Part shown: positions 1-5,716 of the stretch, in pieces
How positions within the stretch are numbered: the stretch's first letter is position 1
How the letters are laid out: the number at the start of each line of letters is the position of its first letter
Assembly (NCBI GenBank): GCA_003162255.1
Contig: PMMJ01000236.1
Coordinates: 3,369 to 11,587 of the forward strand
Reading direction: 5' to 3'
Length of the DNA stretch: 8,219 nt
From: Acidobacteriaceae bacterium
GTDB lineage: Bacteria > Acidobacteriota > Terriglobia > Terriglobales > Acidobacteriaceae
The notes under the pieces: generated by a model
The model's database searches: none
What the model was told of the DNA's origin: nothing
Seen by the model: only the letters and a program-made list of their open reading frames with translations
Translations under genes and position numbers: made by a program

Positions 1-6
1 TTCCCC

Positions 7-1011
7 ATGAAAGCACTCGTCATCACTCGTTTCGGCGGTCCGGAAGTTCTCGAATTGCAGCACGTCCCCGACGCGCATCCCGCGCCCGAACAGCTTTTGG
101 TGAGAGTGGAAGCGGGCGGCTTGAATTTTGCCGATCTGCTCACCGCGCGCGGCGGATACCATGGTACTCCCAAGCCCCCGCTCATCGCCGGACGCGAATT
201 CGCCGGCGTCGAACTTGCTGCCAACGGCGAGTCCAGCGTACGCCGCGTGATGGGATACACGCAGTGGGCCGCCTTCGCCGAGAAGACGGTGGTGAATCGC
301 AACCTGGTCTGGCCCGTCCCGGAAAGCTGGACCGCCGAACAGGGCGCCGCGTTTCCGGTAAATTTCTTCACCGCCTACTTCGCCTACTGGAAGGCCGGGT
401 TGCTCGGCCAGCCCAGCGTCCAAGCTAACGTCCAGCCTAACGACAAGCCCGCCGGTTCGCGCGTCCTGATTCATGCCGTCGCCGGCGGAGTCGGCACCGC
501 CGCCGTGCAAATCGGAAAGATTCTCGGCATCGAAATGTACGGAACCTCCTCTTCAGAAGACAAGCTGGCGCGGGTGCGCGACCTCGGGCTGCAGAACGGC
601 ATCAACTACAAGCAACGCGATTATGTCGAAGCCATCAAGGATCTCACGCACGGCGAAGGCGTCGACGCGGTTTTCGAAATGCTCGGCGGCGAGCACGTCG
701 CAAAAAGCGTGCGCTGCCTGCGCGACTTTGGACGCGTCATCGTCTACGGCGCCGCCACGGGCGAAATTCCGATGCTCGACACTCGCCTTCTCTACGCGAA
801 AGGCGCTAGCGTCCACGGACTCTGGTTGTCGTATCTGAGCGCGAACCGCCCGCTCATGGAATCCGCGTGGAAGCAGCTTTCGGACTGGCTGGCAGCGGGC
901 AAGCTCAGCCCCGTGATCGGAAAAGTGTTCCCGCTGGAGGAGGCCCGCGCTGCCTACACACTAATGCAGGAGGGCAGGAATTACGGCAAGATTGTGTTGA
1001 AGATCGGGTAG
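7..1011 (+). CDS. Zinc-independent MDR-family NAD(P)H:quinone oxidoreductase-like protein
   Basis: This 334-residue protein has the full layout of the medium-chain dehydrogenase/reductase superfamily, quinone oxidoreductase branch. The N-terminal GroES-like catalytic domain covers about residues 1-125 and starts MKALVITRFGGPEVLEL. N40 in LNFADLLTARGGY is the conserved active-site-region Asn of this branch. The Rossmann nucleotide-binding loop AVAGGVGTAAVQIG lies at 157-170. The Cys/His set of zinc alcohol dehydrogenases is absent, so a zinc-free reductase of quinones or enones using NADPH is expected, in the cytoplasm. A Gln/Asn/Pro-rich insert at about 134-149, just before the Rossmann domain, is longer than usual. 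Only six bases precede the ATG, so the ribosome binding site cannot be judged, but the N-terminus matches the family start. The exact substrate cannot be inferred. The gene stands alone before a 447-base gap. Confidence 0.9.
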   Translation: MKALVITRFGGPEVLELQHVPDAHPAPEQLLVRVEAGGLNFADLLTARGGYHGTPKPPLIAGREFAGVELAANGESSVRRVMGYTQWAAFAEKTVVNRNLVWPVPESWTAEQGAAFPVNFFTAYFAYWKAGLLGQPSVQANVQPNDKPAGSRVLIHAVAGGVGTAAVQIGKILGIEMYGTSSSEDKLARVRDLGLQNGINYKQRDYVEAIKDLTHGEGVDAVFEMLGGEHVAKSVRCLRDFGRVIVYGAATGEIPMLDTRLLYAKGASVHGLWLSYLSANRPLMESAWKQLSDWLAAGKLSPVIGKVFPLEEARAAYTLMQEGRNYGKIVLKIG

Positions 1012-1240
1012 GTTCTTACGCGGCCTAACTCTAGACAAGACATCCTCACCTTGTTACTCCCGCAACATACGCCGTCTGCTAACGCGGACAACCGCCGCGA
1101 GTCTAATACGCGTGTTCGCAAAAAACATGGTTCGCAGAGAAAAAAAGAAATCGGGAACTTACTCCAACCGGGGTTCGTATCCTGTAGCGAACCAACGTGG
1201 GGTGGGCGAAACGAGTTTTCGATTCCCTTAGAAGAGTTTG

Positions 1241-1342
1241 CAGGGTGACGGAACTGGCGTACGCATGGTTTGGCGGCCCTGGATGCGCCGGTCCCAAGTA
1301 AAAAGCACGAGTGTGAGGCCCGTGTCTTTTTGCGTCACCCTG
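1241..1342 (+). ncRNA. Candidate structured RNA or palindromic element with a three-way junction
   Basis: The ends form a perfect 10-bp inverted repeat: CAGGGTGACG at 1241-1250 pairs with CGTCACCCTG at 1333-1342. Two further hairpins are nested inside. Hairpin A pairs 1253-1261 (ACTGGCGTA) with 1284-1292 (TGCGCCGGT), 9 bp with two G-U pairs. Hairpin B pairs 1300-1305 (AAAAAG) with 1326-1331 (CTTTTT) and 1306-1309 (CACG) with 1321-1324 (CGTG), with one bulged T. Hairpin B abuts the outer helix, so they could stack coaxially. The geometry fits a folded RNA, but the pairing reads on either strand, so orientation is a guess. It could also be a short repeat unit with terminal inverted repeats. I do not recognise it as 6S, tmRNA, SRP RNA or a riboswitch class. 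It ends 116 bases before the start codon of the secreted-protein gene. Confidence 0.35.
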
Positions 1343-1423
1343 ACATGCGCATTGTAGGAGTTTGCACGGAAAAGGCAAGCCCTCAGTCGAGCGTCCTCGA
1401 ACCATCACCAGCCGCCCCTAATG

Positions 1424-1442
1424 TCCCGGCAAGAAACCGGGA
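1424..1442 (+). promoter_or_regulatory. Hairpin just upstream of the secreted-protein ribosome binding site
   Basis: TCCCGG at 1424-1429 and CCGGGA at 1437-1442 form a 6-bp perfect stem around a 7-base loop. It ends 7 bases before the AAGGAG ribosome binding site at 1450-1455. A hairpin here could tune translation or protect the 5' end of the message. There is no run of T after it, so it is not an intrinsic terminator. A function is inferred only from its position. Confidence 0.35.
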
Positions 1443-1458
1443 AGAAAGCAAGGAGCAT

Positions 1459-1860
1459 ATGAAACTGAACCATCTGGCGTTGAACCATCTGGCAAAGACT
1501 GTTGTGCTCGGGCTGGCCGTGCTGCTCGCGTCGAGCGCCTTCGCAAGTAACAAGGGTTCGCTGCAGGTTGGGGAGTCGCTCGAAGTCAACGGTCAGCAGC
1601 TCACCCCAGGTGACTATCAAGTGCGCTGGGACGGCACGGGACCGAACGTCGAGGTTAGCTTCATGCAGGGCAAGAAAGAAGTCGCAAAGGCCTCGGCAAA
1701 AGTCGTAGCACTCGACGAACCCTCCCGCTACGATTCTGCCGTCGTCGACCATTCCGGTGGCAAGGCATCGATTTCTCAAGTACGCTTCGCCGGCAAGAGG
1801 TACGCCCTCGCTATCGGACCAACCGAGAAAGCCGAAATGAGCGCAAGCTCAACTAAGTAA
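1459..1860 (+). CDS. Small secreted protein with signal peptide, function unknown
   Basis: The start is set at the ATG at 1459 because AAGGAG (1450-1455) lies just upstream and the product then opens with a proper signal peptide. The frame stays open further upstream, to an ATG at 1270, but that extra sequence is not protein-like. The product has 133 residues. A basic n-region (MKLNHLALNHLAK) is followed by a hydrophobic stretch at about 14-28 and a likely signal peptidase I site AFA|S after residue 29. The mature part (~104 residues) is predicted mostly beta strand, with a Gly/Asp-rich core LTPGDYQVRWDGTGPNVEV at 48-66, and ends in a Ser/Lys-rich tail. Similar small 'GDY-x-V-x-W' exported proteins are, from memory, common in Acidobacteria, with no known function. 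A 13-base sequence is repeated at 1466-1478 and 1481-1493, giving the N-H-L-A-L / N-H-L-A-K duplication. A strong terminator follows. Confidence 0.82.
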   Translation: MKLNHLALNHLAKTVVLGLAVLLASSAFASNKGSLQVGESLEVNGQQLTPGDYQVRWDGTGPNVEVSFMQGKKEVAKASAKVVALDEPSRYDSAVVDHSGGKASISQVRFAGKRYALAIGPTEKAEMSASSTK

Positions 1861-1886
1861 CTAACTTCTTGGACAAGAAGACAACC

Positions 1887-1916
1887 ATGGGAGCACTCCG
1901 GTGCTCCCATTTGTTC
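1887..1916 (+). terminator. Rho-independent terminator with UNCG tetraloop
   Basis: ATGGGAGCAC (1887-1896) and GTGCTCCCAT (1901-1910) form a perfect 10-bp stem closed by the loop TCCG, a C(UCCG)G tetraloop of the extra-stable UNCG class. A short T-rich stretch (TTTGTT) follows on the plus strand. It begins 26 bases after the stop codon of the secreted-protein gene, so it most likely ends that transcript. The minus-strand sequence beyond the stem is not T-rich, so it is less likely to terminate the convergent phosphoesterase gene. Confidence 0.8.
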
Positions 1917-1924
1917 GTCAAGTT

Positions 1925-1966
1925 GACTAGCTAAGTCTGTTTCTGACGCTTAGTCCTCCGCGGAGG
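1925..1966. repeat. Inverted repeats between convergent genes
   Basis: GACTAGC at 1925-1931 can pair with GCTTAGTC at 1947-1954 (one bulged T). It is followed at once by the 12-bp perfect palindrome CCTCCGCGGAGG at 1955-1966. Both lie in the gap between the convergent secreted-protein and phosphoesterase genes and could help end transcription of the minus-strand gene. There is no adjacent T-run on that strand, so the role is uncertain. Confidence 0.3.
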
Positions 1967-2003
1967 GCGCGCCTGATACACGATCGCGAAAGTCGCAAGC
2001 GCT

Positions 2004-2759
2004 CTACCTTCCGGTAGCAAGCCTGGTAGCTAACCGCTGCGGCAAGTTAGCCGCAAGTATTTTCTCCTGGGCCACCCGCAGGTTGTAAGGCACGCGATAG
2101 AAAGTTACGATCCACGCATCCGAGTCGAAAATGGCAAACGCGGCGCGCCAGTCGCCGTCGCGGGGCTGACCTACGGAGCCGGGGTTGATGAGATAGCGGC
2201 GATCTTTGCGGAGGGGTAAGTCGGACGATTCGGGCTGCCCGACGGTGCGGTATCCGGGACGATAGGCTTCGCTGATTTCTCCCGAAAGCGTGAATCCGCC
2301 CTGGAGGTGAGTGTGTCCGAAGAAGGTGACGGGGACGGGAATGGTGATGAGCGGGGCGATGGCGTCGCGGGCGCTGACCATGTATTCATCCTCGTCGATC
2401 GGCGAGCCGTGGACGAACTGGACGCCGGGAAGTTCGTCAAGCTGAACGGGACCCTGGGGCAGCCCGCGCAGCCATTCGAGATTCTTGGAAGTGAGCTGGT
2501 CGCGCGTCCAGAGTGTGGCGAAGCCGGCGACGGGGTTGAATTCGTCGAGGTTCATGAGGCCGCAGACGGCTCGGTCGTGATTGCCGCGGACGAAAACGCG
2601 TCCGAGAGATCGCACCTTGGCCACGACTTCGTTGGGATTGCCGCCGTAGCCGACGGTGTCTCCGAGATTGACAACGAGGTCGTGGGCGGGAGCGGCGGCT
2701 AGACAGGAATCCAGCGCTTCGAGGTTGCTGTGAATGTCGCTGAGAAGAAGGATGCGCAC
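2004..2759 (-). CDS. Calcineurin-like metallophosphoesterase (YfcE/MJ0936-like)
   Basis: This 251-residue protein carries the complete dimetal phosphoesterase motif set in order: D8-x-H10 in LLLSDIHSNLEAL, G33-D34 in VNLGDTVGYGG, G59-N60-H61-D62 in RGNHD, H117 in FVHGSP, and G148-H149-T150-H151. A conserved INPGSVGQPRDGD stretch at 191-203 is typical of this branch. Members hydrolyse phosphodiesters or phosphomonoesters with Mn/Ni/Fe in the cytoplasm; the substrate cannot be told from sequence. The start is a GTG (2757-2759 on the plus strand). An in-frame TAA lies only three codons upstream, and the first strand LLLSDIH needs this start, so there is no alternative. A perfect TATAAT lies 8 bases upstream of the GTG and there is no Shine-Dalgarno sequence, so the message is probably leaderless. 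It is transcribed divergently from the next gene. Confidence 0.9.
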   Translation of the reverse strand: MRILLLSDIHSNLEALDSCLAAAPAHDLVVNLGDTVGYGGNPNEVVAKVRSLGRVFVRGNHDRAVCGLMNLDEFNPVAGFATLWTRDQLTSKNLEWLRGLPQGPVQLDELPGVQFVHGSPIDEDEYMVSARDAIAPLITIPVPVTFFGHTHLQGGFTLSGEISEAYRPGYRTVGQPESSDLPLRKDRRYLINPGSVGQPRDGDWRAAFAIFDSDAWIVTFYRVPYNLRVAQEKILAANLPQRLATRLATGR

Positions 2760-2767
2760 GGGGGAGG

Positions 2768-2773
2768 ATTATA
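2768..2773 (-). promoter_or_regulatory. -10 box of a leaderless promoter for the metallophosphoesterase
   Basis: On the minus strand this reads TATAAT, a perfect sigma-70 -10 hexamer. Eight bases separate it from the GTG start codon, which is the normal distance to the transcription start. Transcription should therefore begin at or next to the GTG. No good -35 hexamer is visible at 16-18 bases upstream. Confidence 0.6.
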
Positions 2774-2976
2774 GCTTTTCTGGAGAGGAAACGCTGAGGC
2801 GGGGTAGCTAATTCCTGTAGAGAAGGGACTCCCGCATCGTCGCAGTCTTGGATTTCTGGGAAACTTTCCTGGGTTTCCCGGGTTTGCTTGCTTGAGGGTT
2901 TGATCTTTCCATAACGTACCGTCGACCTGTTTTCGGCATCTAGCGGGCACGACGCCAGAGGAGGACCATTCGACCG
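2774..2976. promoter_or_regulatory. Divergent intergenic region
   Basis: This is the spacer between the phosphoesterase (minus) and the small secreted protein (plus), and it should hold promoters for both. GGGAAAC (2858-2864) and GTTTCCC (2873-2879) form a perfect 7-bp stem with an 8-base loop, extendable by a T-G and a C-G pair. GGGTTT occurs three times, at 2871, 2880 and about 2896. AGAGGAGGA at 2957-2965 is a strong Shine-Dalgarno sequence, though 11-12 bases from the ATG at 2977. I cannot assign a confident plus-strand promoter. Confidence 0.4.
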
Positions 2977-3249
2977 ATGGACAGCAGATCTCGTTTTGTC
3001 AGTTCGCTTTTTCTGGCCGCCGCCCTCGGGTTTTCCATATTGGGCACGGCTTGCGCCGAACATCATTACTACCGGGTCTATGACCCCTACTACAGCGACT
3101 ACCACGTCTGGAACCATGACGAAGTGGTCTATTACAATCAGTGGGCCCGCGAGTACCGTCGCGATCCCCATCGCGATTTTCGCAGGCTGCCGCCGGAAGA
3201 ACAGAGGGAATACTGGAACTGGCGCCACAGCCATGGGGACCGTCACTAG
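2977..3249 (+). CDS. Small exported Tyr/His/Arg-rich protein, function unknown
   Basis: The product has 90 residues. A basic n-region (MDSRSR) is followed by a hydrophobic segment at about 7-24. A signal peptidase I site is likely at ACA|E after residue 27. Cys26 sits in GTAC, which lacks the usual Leu/Val at -3 of a lipobox, so lipidation is less likely but possible. The mature ~63 residues are extremely rich in Tyr, His, Arg, Asp and Trp (YYRVYDPYYSDYHVWNHDEV, then a basic RRDPHRDFRRLPPEE segment) and look like a small metal- or surface-interacting exported peptide. I do not recognise a domain. The Shine-Dalgarno sequence AGAGGAGGA lies upstream with long spacing. The reverse-strand frame over the same DNA is long but lacks protein-like composition. 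Confidence 0.75.
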   Translation: MDSRSRFVSSLFLAAALGFSILGTACAEHHYYRVYDPYYSDYHVWNHDEVVYYNQWAREYRRDPHRDFRRLPPEEQREYWNWRHSHGDRH

Positions 3250-3349
3250 ATCACAGCTTTACTTCGATCAGGCAGACGGGCGGGGATGCTCTCGTCTGCT
3301 TGAATTTCTTGCCACTTCGCCGCGATCGCGCCCATTGTAAACTCGGTCT

Positions 3350-3814
3350 ATGTCTTTGCCCTCGCGCTCTTCCGATTCCGGGAATCTTTTCTCCGCGCCG
3401 AAATCAGCGGCCGCCGCGCACACCGCTCACGTCGATGGCGGAGCCCGCGGCAATCCCGGGCCCTCGGGTTATGGCGTCGCCATTCAGGACGCCTCCGGAC
3501 ACACGGTCGCCGAGCTCAGCGAATACCTTGGCCACCATACCAACAACTACGCCGAGTATCAGGGACTCCTCGCCGCCCTGCGCTACGCCACCGAAAATCA
3601 GATCAAGGTGCTCAAGGTGATTAGCGATTCCGAATTGATGGTGCGCCAGATGAAAGGCATCTACAAGGTGCGGAATGCCGAACTCCGTAAGCTATACGAG
3701 CAGGCGCAGCAACTGGTCGGCCGGCTCGAGCACTTCGAAATCCGCCACGCCCTCCGCGAACACAACCAGGTTGCGGATCGGCTGGCGAACGAGGCTATGG
3801 ATCGAGGACGATAG
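3350..3814 (+). CDS. RNase HI-family protein (bacterial, reverse-transcriptase-like RNase H fold)
   Basis: The protein has 154 residues with a disordered Ser/Ala/Pro-rich lead of about 25 residues, then a complete RNase H fold. All four carboxylates of the DEDD active site are visible: D29 in HVDGGARGNPGP, E69 in NNYAEYQGLLAAL, D93 in ISDSELMVRQM and D143 in NQVADRLAN. The H138-N139 pair sits where the catalytic-loop His of RNase HI is found. The family cleaves the RNA strand of RNA-DNA hybrids; this short form resembles the stand-alone RnhA-like proteins and the N-terminal domain of Rv2228c. It is cytoplasmic, with likely roles in R-loop or primer removal. There is no Shine-Dalgarno sequence before the ATG. 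TAAACT at 3338-3343, six bases upstream of the ATG, could be the -10 box of a leaderless message, but this is weak. No in-frame alternative ATG fits before D29. Confidence 0.9.
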   Translation: MSLPSRSSDSGNLFSAPKSAAAAHTAHVDGGARGNPGPSGYGVAIQDASGHTVAELSEYLGHHTNNYAEYQGLLAALRYATENQIKVLKVISDSELMVRQMKGIYKVRNAELRKLYEQAQQLVGRLEHFEIRHALREHNQVADRLANEAMDRGR

Positions 3815-3950
3815 GGCGAAGTTGCGATAAGGAGATGGTGGGTAGAGGAAAACTGCAGACCCCTTGCAGGCGCTCGGGAGGACAATTGGGGAAAAAGCTT
3901 AAGAGCTCATCACTCAGAGCTGACGGCTGAAAGCCGGAGTCGCAACCGCC
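3815..3950. other. Gap between convergent genes with a small hairpin
   Basis: The gap separates the RNase H gene and the minus-strand hypothetical gene. CGGCT (3924-3928) and AGCCG (3932-3936) form a 5-bp stem with a 3-base GAA loop, within a stretch of AGCT-type words (GAGCTC, AGAGCT). No T-run follows on either strand, so a terminator role is uncertain. Nothing coding is visible. Confidence 0.35.
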
Positions 3951-4433
3951 CTACGCTGATCCCCTCTTCGTGGCCGCGGCTGCCTTCGCTTTCACTGTCT
4001 CCCAGGGCCGCTTCGGCCGGTCGACTTCCGGTTCGTCGCGGTCCTTAATGCGATCGTATTGATATGAATCGCTGGTGGTCCCGAGCGACTCGTTGTAGAG
4101 GCTGGGCAGGGCCAGCGCTTCTTTCATTTCTTCGGAGAACTGCTGCAGCGCTTTCAGGTGGTCGGCCGTCGCCGGCACTTCGGTTTTTGTCGTCTTCATA
4201 AACTGCTGATAACCGCGATTGATCAGCTTCGAAATTTCGCTGCCGATCAGGTATCCCGGATAGGCGAAAATCTTCGCGCCGTCGTCGTCCGTCTTCTGGA
4301 TCGCCGCCGAGCAGTTGTACTTCTTCAGGAACACGCGGTTTTGCGTGCCTGGAGCCTCAATCAGGTCAAAGCCATGATCGCGCAGCCAACTGACTGCGTC
4401 TTCGTAGGATCGTTGTTCGACTTTCGCTGCCAT
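3951..4433 (-). CDS. Hypothetical soluble protein with charged C-terminal tail
   Basis: The product has 160 residues and no signal peptide or membrane segment. Residues 8-78 look like a small folded domain: a helix (SYEDAVSWLRDHGF), strands (NRVFLKKYNCSAAIQK and AKIFAYPGYLIG) and a second helix (SEISKLINRGYQQFMK). A helical segment at about 90-110 follows. The tail from about 125 onward is charged and ends in Lys/Ala/Arg repeats. It reads as a genuine protein with balanced composition, and from memory resembles a hypothetical protein conserved in Acidobacteria, but I can name no function. The ATG is followed by a natural N-terminus; no clear Shine-Dalgarno sequence precedes it. It is divergent from cysM, sharing a 173-base spacer. 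Confidence 0.75.
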   Translation of the reverse strand: MAAKVEQRSYEDAVSWLRDHGFDLIEAPGTQNRVFLKKYNCSAAIQKTDDDGAKIFAYPGYLIGSEISKLINRGYQQFMKTTKTEVPATADHLKALQQFSEEMKEALALPSLYNESLGTTSDSYQYDRIKDRDEPEVDRPKRPWETVKAKAAAATKRGSA

Positions 4434-4606
4434 TTTATAAACTCAATTCTCGCCGCATCCTCTTTAGATGCCGCTTGCACGGATTCGATGGAACCAAAAA
4501 TGTCCCTCATGAATCTAATAACGAAGGAACTCTTTAACGCTAGTATAGATATACCTTTTTTGAGATTGCGGGCACATTACTCTAGTCACAACGGCATCTA
4601 CATTCC
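4434..4606. promoter_or_regulatory. AT-rich divergent promoter region upstream of cysM
   Basis: This spacer is clearly more AT-rich than its flanks, especially 4530-4565 (TAGTATAGATATACC followed by a T-run), which fits a promoter for cysM. Candidate -10 words include TATAGA at 4544-4549, but no convincing -35 stands at the right distance, so no exact promoter is called. The cysM ATG has no Shine-Dalgarno sequence close by. Confidence 0.35.
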
Positions 4607-5617
4607 ATGACCCCAGCCGCTTCCGGCTCCGCGCTATCGCCGTCCCTTTCCCAGGCCAAAGCCGCGTCTGGCAAGGGAGGAGAAGCTCTCGTCGCCCGCA
4701 TCGGCAACACGCCGCTGCTGCCGCTTGACGCGGTCACCAGCGACTTTCCCCACGTAAAACTTTTGGGCAAGGCCGAATGGCACAACCCCGGCGGATCGGT
4801 TAAAGATCGCGCCGCCGCCAGCATAGTGGCGGAGGCGCGCCGTTCCGGAAAACTCGGCCCTGGGAAGACTCTGCTTGATTCCACCAGCGGCAACACCGGC
4901 ATCGCCTATGCCATGCTCGGCGCCGCTCTCGGATTCCCCGTCACGCTCTGCGTGCCCGAGAATGTTTCTCCCGAGAGAAAACGCATTCTACAAGCATACG
5001 GCGCAAATATCATCTACACCGATCCGGCCGAAGGCTCCGACGGCGCCATCAAAATTGCGCGCCAGTTCGCTGAGCGCCATCCCGATCTTTACTTTTACGC
5101 CGATCAGTATTCGAACGACGCCAACTGGCGCGCGCATTACGAAACCACCGCCAACGAAATCTGGCAGCAAACCGAAGGACGGGTCACGCACTTTGTCGCC
5201 ATGCTTGGCACTACCGGAACCTTCGTCGGCACCACGCGCCGTTTGAAGGAGTTGAATCCCCGGATCCGCTGCATCTCGCTGCAACCCAACTCCGCCTTTC
5301 ACGGCATCGAAGGCGCGAAGTACTTGCCCACGGCGATCGTGCCGCGCATTTACGATCCGTCGCTCGCCGACCAGAATCTGGAGATCGTGACCGAAGATGC
5401 GCACGCCATGGCCCGCCGCCTGGCGCGCGAGCAAGGATTGCTTGTGGGAGTCTCGGCCGCCGCAGCCGTGCTGGGCTGTCTGCGAGTCATTGAGCGACTA
5501 AAACCGGAGCGCCTACAACCCGATCGCCTGAAGAACAATCAGCGCGTTACCATCGTCACCATCCTTTGCGACTCCGGCGAAAAATATTTGACCGAAAGAT
5601 TTTGGCAGGAAGGCTAA
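4607..5617 (+). CDS. cysM: PLP-dependent cysteine synthase, CysM type
   Basis: This 336-residue fold-type II PLP enzyme joins a sulfur donor to an activated serine to make cysteine. The PLP lysine is K66 in GGSVKDRAA. The substrate-binding loop is STSGNTGIA (92-100). The phosphate-cradle loop is GTTGTFVGT (201-209). S283 in LLVGVSAAA occupies the PLP N1-binding serine position, and CDSGEKYL (321-328) is the C-terminal signature. It lacks the PGPHKIQG-type segment of O-acetylserine enzymes (CysK) and has HGIEGAKYLPTAIVPRIYD (232-250) instead. By my hand alignment, K238 falls at the place of Arg220 of M. tuberculosis CysM, the residue known to hold the phosphate of O-phosphoserine. An Ala/Ser-rich extension of about 24 residues precedes the fold. 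The neighbouring mec, cysO and moeZ-like genes favour a CysO-thiocarboxylate donor over free sulfide. This is inference from family and context. Confidence 0.88.
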   Translation: MTPAASGSALSPSLSQAKAASGKGGEALVARIGNTPLLPLDAVTSDFPHVKLLGKAEWHNPGGSVKDRAAASIVAEARRSGKLGPGKTLLDSTSGNTGIAYAMLGAALGFPVTLCVPENVSPERKRILQAYGANIIYTDPAEGSDGAIKIARQFAERHPDLYFYADQYSNDANWRAHYETTANEIWQQTEGRVTHFVAMLGTTGTFVGTTRRLKELNPRIRCISLQPNSAFHGIEGAKYLPTAIVPRIYDPSLADQNLEIVTEDAHAMARRLAREQGLLVGVSAAAAVLGCLRVIERLKPERLQPDRLKNNQRVTIVTILCDSGEKYLTERFWQEG

Positions 5618-5624
5618 GATCGAG

Positions 5625-5699
5625 TTCACCACAGAGACACGGAGACACAGAGAAGACCTATTCTTGATTTCCTCCGTGTTTCCATGCCTCTGTGGTGAA
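5625..5699. repeat. Imperfect inverted repeat (REP-like) between cysM and mec
   Basis: TTCACCACAGAG (5625-5636) and CTCTGTGGTGAA (5688-5699) are perfect 12-bp arms. Pairing continues imperfectly inward: ACACGGAGACACAGAG on the left resembles the reverse complement of the CTCCGTGTTTCCATGC stretch on the right. The 75-base unit starts 7 bases after the cysM stop and ends 17 bases before the mec ATG. The 'ccacagag-acacggag' wording is, from memory, a repeat scattered through intergenic DNA of Acidobacteria and several other phyla, and gives false small ORFs. As RNA it would make a long hairpin that could separate cysM and mec expression. Confidence 0.75.
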
Positions 5700-5716
5700 A
5701 TGGTCTCTGACCTCAC

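Larger units (their letters stand above)
1012..1458. other. Long intergenic region rich in inverted repeats; no convincing gene
   Basis: These 447 bases separate the oxidoreductase from the secreted-protein gene. Open frames on both strands lack family features and have low-complexity Arg/Pro/Ser compositions typical of chance frames in GC-rich DNA. The region instead holds several short inverted repeats. They are GGTTCG/CGAACC at 1172-1177 and 1188-1193, CGAAA/TTTCG at 1207-1211 and 1217-1221, the composite fold at 1241-1342 listed separately, and TCCCGG/CCGGGA at 1424-1429 and 1437-1442. I see no clear sigma-70 promoter. The simplest reading is a structured 5' leader or small RNA upstream of the secreted protein, or the remnant of a palindromic repeat element. 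Confidence 0.5.

Noticed and set aside
1103..1408. Minus-strand frame of 101 codons in the long intergenic region
   Set aside because: Composition is rich in Arg, Pro, Cys and His, no domain is visible, and it spans the hairpin elements.
2307..2702. Plus-strand frame of 131 codons, acidic and Val/Gly-rich
   Set aside because: It is exactly antisense to the well-supported metallophosphoesterase and has low-complexity composition.
2437..3246. Long minus-strand open frame of 269 codons
   Set aside because: It overlaps the phosphoesterase in another frame and the secreted-protein gene in antisense; its second half is an Arg/Ser/Pro-rich out-of-frame reading with no family features.
4468..4512. 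14-codon frame with one Cys codon upstream of cysM, considered as a leader peptide
   Set aside because: No ribosome binding site, a single Cys codon, and no attenuator-like hairpin before cysM.
4500..4610. Frame ending in a TGA that overlaps the cysM ATG, suggesting translational coupling
   Set aside because: The frame extends back antisense through the hypothetical gene and has no start signal; the ATGA overlap is probably chance.
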